Assembly (NCBI RefSeq): GCF_000308775.1
Contig: NZ_BAGJ01000081.1
Span: 1-34,736 of the forward strand
Length of the DNA stretch: 34,736 nucleotides
Reading direction: 5' to 3'
From: Nocardia testacea NBRC 100365
GTDB lineage: Bacteria > Actinomycetota > Actinomycetes > Mycobacteriales > Mycobacteriaceae
The notes under the pieces were generated by a model. The model was not told where the DNA came from. It saw only the letters and a program-made list of their open reading frames with translations, and did no database searches. Each line of letters begins with the position of its first letter. Within the stretch, counting starts at the first letter, position 1. The position numbers were made by a program, and so were the translations under genes. Shown piece after piece: positions 1 to 8,474 of this stretch.

Positions 1-176
1 AGCGGAGGCGGCGCCGCAAGCACGGCGGGTACCGCGGGTGGCGCGGGCGGAGCGGCGAGAACATCGGCGGGGGCCGTCCCGGCGCCGATCAGTGTCGCGA
101 TGAGCGGAACTGCTCCCGCCGCGACGACCGATCCGGCGGCACGCCGGGATCGGACCGTTGTCCTGTGCTTACCCAT
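1..176 (-). CDS. N-terminal part of a secreted protein (partial)
   Basis: The start codon ATG lies at 174-176 and the gene runs leftwards off the window. The visible 58 residues begin with a basic stretch (MGKHRTTVRSRR), followed by a hydrophobic, Ala/Gly/Val-rich segment and then an Ala/Pro-rich region (APPAPPAVPAV). This is the layout of a Sec-type signal peptide plus a low-complexity linker typical of actinobacterial exported proteins. An AGAGAGG ribosome-binding site sits five bases before the ATG, and a TAATAT box lies on the same strand at 211-216. The mature domain is outside the window, so no function can be given. Confidence 0.7.
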   Translation of the reverse strand, partial: MGKHRTTVRSRRAAGSVVAAGAVPLIATLIGAGTAPADVLAAPPAPPAVPAVLAAPPP

Positions 177-210
177 GGGTGCCTCTCTGCGGAGATGATC
201 TGTTTGCCAG

Positions 211-216
211 ATATTA
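211..216 (-). promoter_or_regulatory. Possible -10 box for the secreted protein
   Basis: On the minus strand this reads TAATAT, a good fit to the actinobacterial -10 pattern TAnnnT. It lies about 35 bases before the start codon at 176, leaving room for a short leader that carries the AGAGAGG ribosome-binding site. No convincing -35 element is seen, which is common in these genomes. Confidence 0.35.
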
Positions 217-253
217 GCTCCGAAAGGGCGCCGGATCGGGGAGGTGAGCCGGT

Positions 254-1732
254 TCAGCCGACTTTGCGATCGCCACCCGGTTTCTCGGGCATGCCGGTGT
301 CGACGGCTTCGGCGGTGACGGCCGGGGTGCCGGGGGAGGGGGCCGGGGGCCGGCGACCCGCCGCGCCGCGCACGATCTCCTCGCCCTCTTCGCTGTCGCC
401 GTACACCGCCTCCAGGGCCAGGCGGGCGAAGATCCACTGCTCGGTAGCCGCCATCTGGCCACGGGTGCGTCCGAGGAAGGTGACGAACCACTGGATGATC
501 GTGGTGATCCGGCTGCGGTAGCCGACCAGGTAGTACAGGTGCAGGCCGAGCCAGGCCAGCCAGGCGATGAAGCCGCCGAACTCGAGTTTGCCCACCTGGC
601 AGACCGCGCTGAAACGCGAGATCGTCGCCATACTGCCCTTGTTGAAGTAGGAGAACGGCCTGCGTTCCTGTGCCGTCTGCTTACCCGCCAGCTCCGCCTT
701 GATCTGTTTCGCGGCGTAGGTGGCGCCCTGGATGGCGCCCTGGGCCTGGCCCGGGACGCCCGGCACCGACATCAGATCGCCGACGACGAAGACGTTCGGA
801 TGTCCCTTGACGGTGAGATCGGGTTCCACCACGACCCGCCCGGCCCGGTCGACCTCGGTGCCGTCGGACTGGTCGGCGACCATCTTGCCCAGCGGGCTGG
901 CCTGCACGCCGGCCGACCAGACCTTGCACGCCGATTCGATGCGGCGGCTGGTGCCGTCGGCGTCCTTCACCGTGACCCCGTGCGCGTCCACATCGGTGAC
1001 CAGAGCGTTCAATTGGATCTCCACGCCCATCGATTCCAGGCGCCGCTGCGCTTTGCTGCCCAACTTCGGGCCCATCGGACCCAGGACCGCGCCCGCCCCC
1101 TCGACCAGGACCACCCGCGCGTCGCGGGGATCGATATTGTGGAAGGTGCCCTCCAGCGTGCGGTCGGCGAGTTCGGCTATCTGCCCGGCCAGCTCGACCC
1201 CGGTCGGCCCGGCGCCCACCACCACGAAGGTGAGCAGCCGGTCGCGCTCCTCTTGGGTCTGCGCCACCTCGGCCTGCTCGAACGCGCCGAGGATGCGGCC
1301 GCGCAGTTCCAGGGCGTCGTCGATGGTCTTCATACCCGGCGCGAAGGTGGCGAACTGGTCGTTGCCGAAATACGACTGCTGCGCACCGGTGGCGACGATG
1401 AGGCTGTCGTAGGGGGTGACCGTCGATTCGCCGAGCAGCACCGAGGTGACGGTGCGTTTCGTCAGATCGATCTCGGTGACCTCGCCCAGTAGCACCCGGG
1501 CGTTCTTCTGTTTGCGTAGCACGAGCCGGGTCGCCGGCGCGATCTCGCCGACCGACAGGATGCCGGTCGCGACCTGATAGAGCAGCGGCTGGAAGAGGTG
1601 GGTGGTGGTCTTGGAAATGAGGGTGACGTCGACATCGGCACGCTTGAGGTGCTTGGTGCCGAACAGGCCGCCGAAACCCGATCCGATGACGACGACGCGG
1701 TGCCGGCCGTTTCCAACAGGTTGCGTGCTCAT
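254..1732 (-). CDS. ndh: Type II NADH dehydrogenase (NDH-2)
   Basis: A 492-residue FAD-dependent NADH:quinone oxidoreductase that passes electrons from NADH to menaquinone at the inner face of the membrane without pumping protons. The first dinucleotide-binding fold is near residues 12-30 (VVVIGSGFGGLFG). A second one (VVVGAGPTGVELAG), in the middle of the protein, binds NADH. The FAD-binding VFVVGDL motif is followed by the quinone-side PGQAQGAIQGA segment. Near the C-terminus the sequence GGFIAWLAWLGLHLYYLVG and the following amphipathic stretch are the membrane-anchoring region of the family. The start at 1732 is chosen because GAGGAG lies eight bases upstream and because the residue order then matches mycobacterial Ndh. 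An acidic then Pro-rich tail of about 45 residues extends beyond the usual end (about 460 residues). Monocistronic here and divergent from the P450. Confidence 0.93.
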   Translation of the reverse strand: MSTQPVGNGRHRVVVIGSGFGGLFGTKHLKRADVDVTLISKTTTHLFQPLLYQVATGILSVGEIAPATRLVLRKQKNARVLLGEVTEIDLTKRTVTSVLLGESTVTPYDSLIVATGAQQSYFGNDQFATFAPGMKTIDDALELRGRILGAFEQAEVAQTQEERDRLLTFVVVGAGPTGVELAGQIAELADRTLEGTFHNIDPRDARVVLVEGAGAVLGPMGPKLGSKAQRRLESMGVEIQLNALVTDVDAHGVTVKDADGTSRRIESACKVWSAGVQASPLGKMVADQSDGTEVDRAGRVVVEPDLTVKGHPNVFVVGDLMSVPGVPGQAQGAIQGATYAAKQIKAELAGKQTAQERRPFSYFNKGSMATISRFSAVCQVGKLEFGGFIAWLAWLGLHLYYLVGYRSRITTIIQWFVTFLGRTRGQMAATEQWIFARLALEAVYGDSEEGEEIVRGAAGRRPPAPSPGTPAVTAEAVDTGMPEKPGGDRKVG

Positions 1733-1794
1733 GGTCGCTCCTCGCCAGCGGTGGGCCGGTGCTGCCCTGGTGATCATTTCCTGACAACGCACAC

Positions 1795-1809
1795 GGTAGT
1801 AGCACTACC
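1795..1809. promoter_or_regulatory. Inverted repeat in the ndh/P450 divergent region
   Basis: The sequence GGTAGT-AGC-ACTACC is a perfect 6-bp inverted repeat with a 3-bp centre. It lies 63 bases upstream of the ndh start codon and 175 bases upstream of the P450 start. It could be an operator for either gene. No regulator is encoded next to it, so the binding protein is unknown. Confidence 0.35.
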
Positions 1810-1950
1810 CGGATACGACACAGTCAGACGCCCGTTGTTCACTCGCGGTGGTGCGGCAACTCACCACGATAGCCATTGCGACAGGGTCTCGGCGGGAGGC
1901 CCGATGATACCGATTCGGTGGAATCGGCCGAGCCGGTGCAACAAAGACAA

Positions 1951-1976
1951 TACGATGGATGCTGTCTCTCAGGAGG
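1951..1976 (+). promoter_or_regulatory. -10 box and ribosome-binding site of the P450 gene
   Basis: TACGAT at 1951-1956 fits the TAnnnT -10 pattern, and a perfect AGGAGG at 1971-1976 lies seven bases before the ATG at 1984. Together they predict a short leader of about 20 bases and decide in favour of the start at 1984 over the longer upstream reading frame. Confidence 0.5.
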
Positions 1977-1983
1977 TTTCGCC

Positions 1984-3468
1984 ATGGTCACCGTCGACCG
2001 TGTCGCCGCGCCCCGAGCGCGTGCGCGCACCGATACCGAGAATTCGGCGCTCATCGAGATCCCGCGCCGAAGTATGGTCGACCGGCTGCTGTTGAAGGTG
2101 CCGGACCGGCAGCGCACGCTGGCCACTCCACCCCACGGTAGCGACACCGTGGCCGTCCGTGGCGACGCGGGCCTGCCGTACCTGGGACGGACATTCCACT
2201 ACATGCGCTGGGGTCCGGCCGAACTGCTGGACAAATACCGCCGCTTCGGTCCGGTCAACATCAACAGTTCCATGGGGATGGACCGGGTGTTCGCCGCCGG
2301 GCCCGAAGCGATCGACGAGGTGGTCGGCCGCCGCCGTCGCGATTTCGGGCAGGGCTGGGACTACTTCATCGGGCCCTTCTTCCGCCGTGGGCTGCTGCTG
2401 CTCGAATTCGACGAGCACATGTTCCACCGCCGGATCATGCAGCAGGCATTCACCCGGGAACGCCTGGAGGCCCACCTCGCCGAGCTGACCCCGGTGGTTC
2501 GCGCGAGTATCGGACGCTGGGTGCCCGAGGGCAGGGGTGCGAGCCGGACCGTGCAACTGTTCCCGGCGATCAAGGAACTGGCCCTCGATATCGCCGGCGA
2601 GACCTTCATGGCGGTCGAGGTCGGCGACCGGCGCAAGGATCTCACCGACGCCTTCGTCGCCTGCACCCACGCCGGCCTGGCCCTGATGCGTCACAGCGTG
2701 CCCGGCGGTAAGTGGCGCGCGGGGTTACGCGGCCGTGCCGTGCTCGAGCAGTACTTCACCGCAATGCTGCCGGAGAAGCGGCGCAGTGACGCCCCGGATT
2801 TCTTCTCGGGCCTGTGCCACGCGCGTGCCGAGGACGGGTCGGTGTTCAGTGACGCCGATGTGGTCAACCATATGATCTTCCTGATCATGGCAGCACACGA
2901 TACGACCACGACCACCGCCACCGCCGTCGCCTACTACCTCGGCAAACATCCGGAATGGCAGCAGCGGGTGCGGGCGGAGGTGCGTGCGCTGGACCTGGAC
3001 AACCAGTCGCCGACGATTGCCGATCTGGAGACCTTGCGCACGCTGGACCTTGTGGTCAAGGAGAGTCTGCGCCTCATGCCGCCGGTGCCCGGGATGGTGC
3101 GCCGCGCGGTGCGCGATACCGAGATCCTCGGCCACTACATCCCCGCCGGCACTCCGGTGGACCTCGGCTACCAGGTGAACCATCTGCTCGAGGAGTTGTG
3201 GACCGACCCCGAGGTCTTCGATCCGCTGCGGTTCTCCGAGGAGCGGCGCGAGGACAAATCGCACCGGCTGGCCTGGATGCCGTTCGGCGCCGGATCGCAC
3301 AAGTGCATCGGGATGCACTTCGGCACGTTCGAGGTCAAGACGATCATTTCGGCGCTCGTCCGCGACTACGAGTGGAGCTTCCCGGAGGCCTACCGCATGC
3401 CGTGGGGTTTCACCACCATCCCGTTCCCGCGGGATGACGCACCGATGCGGTTGCGCCGGCTCACCTGA
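1984..3468 (+). CDS. Cytochrome P450 (CYP136-like)
   Basis: A 494-residue haem-thiolate monooxygenase. The I-helix oxygen-activation motif is AAHDTTTT at about residues 303-310. The K-helix ExxR is ESLR at 360-363. The haem-binding loop is FGAGSHKCIGMHFG with the axial Cys at about 441. Length and overall sequence resemble mycobacterial CYP136, whose substrate is not firmly established; the subfamily assignment is from memory and tentative. There is no signal peptide or fused reductase, so it must rely on a ferredoxin and ferredoxin reductase encoded elsewhere. None lies in the window, and the neighbouring NDH-2 is not a P450 reductase. The I-helix Thr run (five Thr) is slightly longer than the usual D/E-T-T. 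A strong hairpin follows the stop codon. Confidence 0.92.
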   Translation: MVTVDRVAAPRARARTDTENSALIEIPRRSMVDRLLLKVPDRQRTLATPPHGSDTVAVRGDAGLPYLGRTFHYMRWGPAELLDKYRRFGPVNINSSMGMDRVFAAGPEAIDEVVGRRRRDFGQGWDYFIGPFFRRGLLLLEFDEHMFHRRIMQQAFTRERLEAHLAELTPVVRASIGRWVPEGRGASRTVQLFPAIKELALDIAGETFMAVEVGDRRKDLTDAFVACTHAGLALMRHSVPGGKWRAGLRGRAVLEQYFTAMLPEKRRSDAPDFFSGLCHARAEDGSVFSDADVVNHMIFLIMAAHDTTTTTATAVAYYLGKHPEWQQRVRAEVRALDLDNQSPTIADLETLRTLDLVVKESLRLMPPVPGMVRRAVRDTEILGHYIPAGTPVDLGYQVNHLLEELWTDPEVFDPLRFSEERREDKSHRLAWMPFGAGSHKCIGMHFGTFEVKTIISALVRDYEWSFPEAYRMPWGFTTIPFPRDDAPMRLRRLT

Positions 3469-3480
3469 GCTGCCGACCGT

Positions 3481-3526
3481 GAAACGACTCCGGGCCCCGT
3501 CGCGCGACAGGGCCCGGAGTCGTTTC
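3481..3526. terminator. Bidirectional terminator hairpin between P450 and beta-lactamase-like gene
   Basis: A perfect 17-bp stem, GAAACGACTCCGGGCCC (3481-3497) pairing with 3510-3526, encloses a 12-base loop. It begins 12 bases after the P450 stop and ends 11 bases before the stop of the convergent minus-strand gene. The 5' GAAA / 3' TTTC ends give a U-rich edge in both directions, as expected for a shared terminator. Confidence 0.85.
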
Positions 3527-3537
3527 GTTCGCGGCGG

Positions 3538-4434
3538 TCAGCGACCGGCCAGCAGTTTTTCGGCGATCGTCGTATCGGTTTCGGCGCCCTCCTGGTAGCC
3601 GCCCTCACCGTTCATCGCGGTCATGATCGCGAGCGTGTAGCGCTCACCCGGTCCGGCGAAACCGACCGAGTTCACCACCCAGCCGCCCTGCTCCTCCGAC
3701 CAGCCGTTCTTCAGGCCCGGCCGCATGGCCGCGCCGGCGCCCCACACGCCCCAGTGCTGGTTGGAATCGACCCGGCGCATCAGATCGAGCAGGTAGCCGC
3801 GATCGTCGGGGTGCATCCGGTCCAGCACATTGGACATGAGCCGGTCCAGATCGGCCGCGGTGGTCTTCTGGAAACCCCAGTTCGGGCGCCCGTTGGGCGA
3901 GGGCTCGGGCCGGAGGCTGGTCATCCCGTTCGCGCGGAACGCATTGTTGAACGCCTGGCCGTCGAGACCGGAGTACTTGTTCCACAGGATATCGGTGGCC
4001 TGGTCGTTGGAGGTGGCCATCATCTGCTCCATGAGCTGACGGTCCTCCGGCGGCAGGGTGATGGCCCCGACGCGGGCACGGTTGAGCAGATCCGAGGCGA
4101 TGGCCAGTTTGATGGTGGACGCGGTGAACACCATGTCCTCCGCGTGCGGGCTGGCGTAGACCGCGCCGGTTTGGCGGTCACGGACGACGTAGCCGGTCAC
4201 GCCGGGGCGGGACTCCAGATACGCGTTCACGGATTCGATGCGAGCGGCCAGATCGCAGTCGAAGCCGTTCGCGCAACCCTGGGTATGGGCGTGCGGTACG
4301 GCATCGGCTGCGGGCAGACCGGAGGGCACACCGGCGAACAGGATCGCGGCGGCGGCCAGGACAGTGGCGGGTGCGGCCACGCGGGAAGCCGCACCGGTGA
4401 GCAGGGGGTAACGCACGAGGAAACACCTTGTCAT
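3538..4434 (-). CDS. Secreted class A beta-lactamase-family serine hydrolase
   Basis: A 298-residue protein with an N-terminal hydrophobic export signal (about residues 10-45, Ala-rich, ending near PAADA). The catalytic SxxK is STIK at residues 106-109. The second motif is SND (142-144), where classical enzymes have SDN. RPEPSPN places a Glu at 177 and an Asn at 181 in register with Glu166 and Asn170 of class A enzymes. The third motif is KNG (242-244) in place of KTG. The fold and catalytic Ser-Lys pair support a penicillin-recognising serine hydrolase outside the membrane. Whether it hydrolyses beta-lactams or acts on peptidoglycan is not decided by the sequence. A GTG at 4416, preceded by AAGG nine bases upstream, is a credible alternative start that still leaves a good signal peptide. 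Shares the terminator at 3481-3526. Confidence 0.85.
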   Translation of the reverse strand: MTRCFLVRYPLLTGAASRVAAPATVLAAAAILFAGVPSGLPAADAVPHAHTQGCANGFDCDLAARIESVNAYLESRPGVTGYVVRDRQTGAVYASPHAEDMVFTASTIKLAIASDLLNRARVGAITLPPEDRQLMEQMMATSNDQATDILWNKYSGLDGQAFNNAFRANGMTSLRPEPSPNGRPNWGFQKTTAADLDRLMSNVLDRMHPDDRGYLLDLMRRVDSNQHWGVWGAGAAMRPGLKNGWSEEQGGWVVNSVGFAGPGERYTLAIMTAMNGEGGYQEGAETDTTIAEKLLAGR

Positions 4435-4469
4435 ATCGGCGCTCTGCGCGCACGTTTTCCCCCCGACCG

Positions 4470-4682
4470 CTAGCGGACCCGCGCGGTGGCCTTCAGTGCG
4501 GCGGCGGTGCGGCCGTTGAGGCGATAACAGTGCTCGAATGCTTCGGTGTGCGCCTCGCGCGGCCACGAGTGCAGGACGACGGTGCGTCCGTAGTGCCGGG
4601 AGTTGACGAGCTCCCACCGGTCACCGGACCGGCGGACGGTGAATCCGTCCTTCGGTATCAAGGGCACAACCAGCGCTTTCAT
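4470..4682 (-). CDS. Small protein of unknown function (70 residues)
   Basis: A short open frame starting MKALVVPLIPKDGF, with a basic C-terminus (ALKATARVR). It is soluble-looking, with no membrane segment, Cys pair or recognised domain. It ends 35 bases before the start of the beta-lactamase-like gene on the same strand, so the two may be co-transcribed. No strong ribosome-binding site precedes the ATG: AAGG is about 13 bases away. The start is therefore uncertain, and an upstream in-frame ATG would add 35 residues. I do not recognise the family. Confidence 0.55.
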   Translation of the reverse strand: MKALVVPLIPKDGFTVRRSGDRWELVNSRHYGRTVVLHSWPREAHTEAFEHCYRLNGRTAAALKATARVR

Positions 4683-4730
4683 CGTCGCGAACCAGCCTTT
4701 CGTGCGGTAACCGTTCCTCCCGGGGTTGCA

Positions 4731-4741
4731 CTGTGACACAG
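4731..4741. promoter_or_regulatory. Palindrome CTGTGACACAG, candidate operator
   Basis: A perfect odd palindrome that continues outward with GC/GC after one mismatch, giving a 17-bp near-palindrome (4728-4744). It lies 46 bases upstream of the ATG of the 70-residue gene, in promoter range for that gene. The binding protein is unknown. Confidence 0.35.
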
Positions 4742-4915
4742 CGCGTCCGCGAGATCGCGGCCATACGACCGCGTGTCGGTGACTCATGTGCGCTAAATCA
4801 CTGTGCGCTGGGTGTCGTTATCCGGTAAAAGCCGTTGGCGCTAGGGACATTCGGGGATGATCACCTGTCCCCGGGTTGTCCGCTCCGTCGTGGGGCCTTG
4901 GCGAGCGGTGTCGGA

Positions 4916-4952
4916 GGGCGGGCGTATAAACGGGTGGACGATACGCCCGCCC
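4916..4952 (+). promoter_or_regulatory. Perfect 12-bp inverted repeat in the recCBD leader/promoter
   Basis: GGGCGGGCGTAT (4916-4927) pairs perfectly with ATACGCCCGCCC (4941-4952) around a 13-base loop. The left arm overlaps TATAAA (4925-4930), a possible -10 box, so the repeat could be an operator over the recCBD core promoter or a strong leader hairpin 53 bases before the recC start. No U-tract follows on the plus strand, which argues against a simple terminator. Confidence 0.5.
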
Positions 4953-5005
4953 GAGCAGTGCGGACGTGACGAAGGACGGTGATCGGATCGAGCGGAAGGG
5001 CGGAG

Positions 5006-8000
5006 ATGGCGCTGCACATCCACCGTGCCGAACGCGCGGACGCGCTGGCCACCGCCCTGGCCGCCCTGCTTGCCGAGCCGCTGCCCGATCCGTTCGACGC
5101 CGAAGTGGTCGCGGTTCCCGCCAAAGGCGTGGAACGCTGGCTGACACAGCAGCTCTCGGGCGTGCTGGGCGCTTCGGCGGCCGCCGGTGACGGTGTCGCG
5201 GCCAATATCCGGTTCCCCGCGCCGGCCGCACTGGTCGAGGAGATATCGGGCGCGATCAGCGGTTTCGGCCCGAACGAGGACCCGTGGTCGCCCGACCGGG
5301 TGGTGTGGACGCTGCTGCGCGTGATCGACGAGTCGGTGCGCGAACCGTGGTGTGCGGTGCTCGCCCGCCATCTCGGACTGGAGACCGGCGATCCGGACCC
5401 CGCCGGACCCGAGGCCGTACCCGCCGCCGGACCCGAGCACCGGCGCGGCCGCCGGTATGCGACCGCCGCCCGGCTGGCCGCGCTGTTCGCGAGCTACACG
5501 GTGCAGCGCCCGGCCCTGATCACCGAATGGTCGCGCGGCGACGACACCGACGGCACCGGCCGCCCGCTGCCCGACGACCTGGGCTGGCAACCGGCGCTGT
5601 GGCGGCGGCTGCGCGAGGCGGTCGGCGCGCCCGACCCGGCCGAACGACTGCACACCACCTGTGCGCGGTTGCGGGACGAGCCGGGTGTGGTGGATCTGCC
5701 GCCACGGCTGTCCCTCTTCGGCGCTACCCGGCTACCCGCCGCGCACCTGGCGGTGCTCACCGCGGTGGCCGAGCACCGCGAAGTGCATCTGTGGCTGACC
5801 CACCCCAGCCCGGCCATGTGGGAGGCGCTGTCCGGGCTCGATCCGGAACCCCGACGGGCACGCGACGATTCGGCCACCCGGGTACGGCATCCGCTGCTGG
5901 CGGGCCTGAGCCGGGACCTGCGCGAACTCCAGTTGCGCCTGCCCGCGGCCGCCACCGACGTGCGGTATCCGGATCGGGCGGGCGCCGGGATCCGGGCCGG
6001 TACCGCGGCGGCGCCCCCGGACGACGCTCCCGGCCGCGACGACCCGCCGGCGACACTGCTGACACAGGTCCAGCAGCACATCCGCGACGACCGCTGGCCG
6101 CCCGCTCCGGGGGCCGCCCGTGCGGACGGCAGCGTGCAGGTTCACGCCTGCCACGGCCCGGTCCGGCAGGTGGAAGTACTCCGGGAGTGCCTGCTCGGCC
6201 TCTTCGCCGCCGACCCGACACTCGAACCCCGGGATGTGCTGATCATGTGCCCGGAGGTCGAGACCTTCGCCCCGCTGCTGCGCGCCGCTTTCGGGCACCC
6301 CGGCCCGGTGGGCGCGGACCAGCGTGCCGGGTCCGGGCATCCGGGCCACCGGTTGCGGGTGCGGCTCGCCGACCGCGGCCGGGCCGTCACCAACCCGCTG
6401 CTCGGCGTGGTGGGGACCCTGCTGGGACTGGCCCGCAGCCGGGTCACCGTCACCGAGGTGCTGGATCTGGCGGCCGGCGAGCCGGTGCGCCGCGCCTGCG
6501 GTTTCGACGACGACGATATCGAGCGGTTGCGGGAATGGGCGGTCGAGGCCGGTGCCCGGTGGGGCATCGGCCGGCGACAGCGGCAGGCGTTCGGGCTGGG
6601 TGATTTCGAGCAGAACACGGTGAACGCGGCGGTGGACCGGATACTGCTGGGAGTCACCGCCGCCGAGACGTCCGGGAGCTGGCTGGACCGGGTGCTGCCG
6701 CTCGACGATGTGGACAGCAACGATATCGACCTGGCCGGCCGGTTCGCCGAATACGTCGACCGGCTCGCCTCGGTGCTGCGGGATCTCCAGGGGCCCGGCC
6801 CCGCGGCGCAATGGTCCGCGGTACTGGACCGGGCCCTGGATCTGCTGACCGATGTGCCGGAGTCGCAGGCGTGGATCCGTACCGAGGCGCGCCGGGAACT
6901 GACGGCGGCCACCGCTCACGCCGGTGATGTCGAGCTGGGGCTGGCCGATCTCACCGGCCTGCTGCAGGAGCGCCTCGCGGCCGCGCCGGCCCGGGCCAAC
7001 TTCCGCACCGGCGAGCTCACCGTGTGCGGTCTGTCCCCGATGCGCTCGGTGCCGCACCGCGTGGTGGTGCTGCTCGGCGTGGACGACGAGAACTTCCCGC
7101 GCGGTGCCGGTGTCGACGGCGACGAGGTGCCGGCCCGTGAACCGCTGCTGGGCGAACGTGATCCGCGCTCCGAGGACCGGCAGCTGCTGCTGGACGCGAT
7201 CACCGCCGCCCGCGACACCCTGGTGGTCGTGCATACCGGCGCCGATCCTGTCACCGGTGCCTACCGGCCGCCCGCCGTGCCCATCGCCGAACTCCTCGAT
7301 GCGCTGCGTGCGCATGTCGGGGCCGCGGGGATGGCCGAGGTGCTCACCCGCCATCCGCTGCAGGCGCACGATCCGCGCAATTTCGCCGCCGGGCGGCCGT
7401 TCGGGTTCGATACCGTCGCGTTCGCGGGCGCCCGGGCGATGGGCGCGCCGCCTGCCGCGCCGCCGGAACTGCTCGCCCGCACCCTGCCCGGCGCCGAGAC
7501 CACCGAGATCGGATTGGCCGAGCTGATCGCCTTCCTGGAACATCCCGTGCGCGGTTTCCTGTGGCAGCGGCTCGGTGTGCGGGTCCCCGACCAGGACGAC
7601 GATATCGCCGACCGGCTGCCCATCGAATTCGGTGGACTCGATACCTGGGCGCTGGGTGAGCGAATGCTCGCCGCCCGGCTGGCCGGCGCCGACCCGGCCG
7701 AACTGCGGGCCGCGGAATGGCGGCGCGGGATCCTGCCGCCCGCCGAACTCGGCCGGGCCGTACTGAACGACGTGGAACGTACCGTCGAAACCCTGGTCCG
7801 GGCAGCCGGCCCCGACTACGTCCAACCCCCGCGCGATATCGATATCTCGTTCGATCTCGGCGACGGGCGCCGGCTCACCGGCACGGTCGCCGAGGTACGC
7901 GGGGATCTGCTGGTGCGTACTACGTATTCGCGGGTGGCCCCCAAGCACCGGCTCGCGGCGTGGGTTTCGCTGCTGGCGCTGGCGGTCACCGACGAACGGT

Positions 8001-8437
8001 CATGGCGGGCGGCGGTCACCGGCCGGGGCCGTTTCCCGACGCCGGCCTGGCGCGCCGAGCTGACCGCGCCCGGTGCGACCGAGGCGACGACGATCTTGCG
8101 CACCCTGGTCGCGCTGCGCGATACCGGTCTCACCGAACCGCTGCCCATCTCCACGGCCACCACCGCGGCCTACGCCGAGGCGCGGTACCGGCGGCTGCCA
8201 CCGGAAGAGGCGATCGCCGCCGCCGACCGCGAATTCGGCGGCGGGGACAAGACCAGGGATTTCGCCGAGCACACCGACCGGAATCTGCGGTACGTCTGGG
8301 GTCCGGCTCCCGATCTGCGCGATCTCGTCGCCGCGCCCGCACCGGCAGGGGAACCGATCGAGCACACCCGTTTCGGGTCGATCGCGCGCCGCCTCTGGGT
8401 GCCGCTGCTGCGCGCCGAACAGCAGGGGGCGCCGTGA
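5006..8437 (+). CDS. recC: Exodeoxyribonuclease V subunit gamma (RecC)
   Basis: A 1143-residue RecC, the scaffold and Chi-scanning subunit of the RecBCD helicase-nuclease. The N-terminus (HIHRAERADALATALAALL) matches the usual RecC start, in which a superfamily 1-like but catalytically dead helicase fold begins. The VLIMCPEVETFAPLL segment and the LGVDDENFPR region are typical family blocks, and the C-terminal part is the inactive nuclease-like domain. The ATG at 5006 is chosen because a purine-rich GGAAGGGCGGAG precedes it and because it starts exactly at the conserved N-terminus. It is the first gene of recC-recB-recD, the order seen in mycobacteria. In mycobacteria RecBCD mainly serves single-strand annealing while AdnAB does end resection for recombination; whether the same split holds here cannot be seen. 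Confidence 0.93.
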   Translation: MALHIHRAERADALATALAALLAEPLPDPFDAEVVAVPAKGVERWLTQQLSGVLGASAAAGDGVAANIRFPAPAALVEEISGAISGFGPNEDPWSPDRVVWTLLRVIDESVREPWCAVLARHLGLETGDPDPAGPEAVPAAGPEHRRGRRYATAARLAALFASYTVQRPALITEWSRGDDTDGTGRPLPDDLGWQPALWRRLREAVGAPDPAERLHTTCARLRDEPGVVDLPPRLSLFGATRLPAAHLAVLTAVAEHREVHLWLTHPSPAMWEALSGLDPEPRRARDDSATRVRHPLLAGLSRDLRELQLRLPAAATDVRYPDRAGAGIRAGTAAAPPDDAPGRDDPPATLLTQVQQHIRDDRWPPAPGAARADGSVQVHACHGPVRQVEVLRECLLGLFAADPTLEPRDVLIMCPEVETFAPLLRAAFGHPGPVGADQRAGSGHPGHRLRVRLADRGRAVTNPLLGVVGTLLGLARSRVTVTEVLDLAAGEPVRRACGFDDDDIERLREWAVEAGARWGIGRRQRQAFGLGDFEQNTVNAAVDRILLGVTAAETSGSWLDRVLPLDDVDSNDIDLAGRFAEYVDRLASVLRDLQGPGPAAQWSAVLDRALDLLTDVPESQAWIRTEARRELTAATAHAGDVELGLADLTGLLQERLAAAPARANFRTGELTVCGLSPMRSVPHRVVVLLGVDDENFPRGAGVDGDEVPAREPLLGERDPRSEDRQLLLDAITAARDTLVVVHTGADPVTGAYRPPAVPIAELLDALRAHVGAAGMAEVLTRHPLQAHDPRNFAAGRPFGFDTVAFAGARAMGAPPAAPPELLARTLPGAETTEIGLAELIAFLEHPVRGFLWQRLGVRVPDQDDDIADRLPIEFGGLDTWALGERMLAARLAGADPAELRAAEWRRGILPPAELGRAVLNDVERTVETLVRAAGPDYVQPPRDIDISFDLGDGRRLTGTVAEVRGDLLVRTTYSRVAPKHRLAAWVSLLALAVTDERSWRAAVTGRGRFPTPAWRAELTAPGATEATTILRTLVALRDTGLTEPLPISTATTAAYAEARYRRLPPEEAIAAADREFGGGDKTRDFAEHTDRNLRYVWGPAPDLRDLVAAPAPAGEPIEHTRFGSIARRLWVPLLRAEQQGAP

Positions 8438-8474
8438 CCGCCGCAGTCGCCGGCCGCCGTGGGACGGAGCAGCT

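Larger units (their letters stand above)
4683..5005. other. Intergenic region upstream of recC with several dyads
   Basis: This 323-base gap separates the leftward 70-residue gene from the rightward recCBD operon. It holds an 11-bp odd palindrome CTGTGACACAG (4731-4741), a small dyad CGGGGA/TCCCCG (4852-4857 with 4868-4873), and a perfect 12-bp inverted repeat at 4916-4952. The ribosome-binding site of recC (GGAAGGGCGGAG) is just before 5006. I see no reading frame that looks coding and no SOS box. Confidence 0.6.

Noticed and set aside
4683..5005. SOS box or PafBC-type DNA-damage promoter upstream of recC
   Set aside because: No TCGAAC-N4-GTTCGA site is present. GTGTCGGTG at 4773-4781 resembles the PafBC element but has no TAnnnT at the required eight-base distance, and TTGTC at 4876 lacks the rest of the motif.
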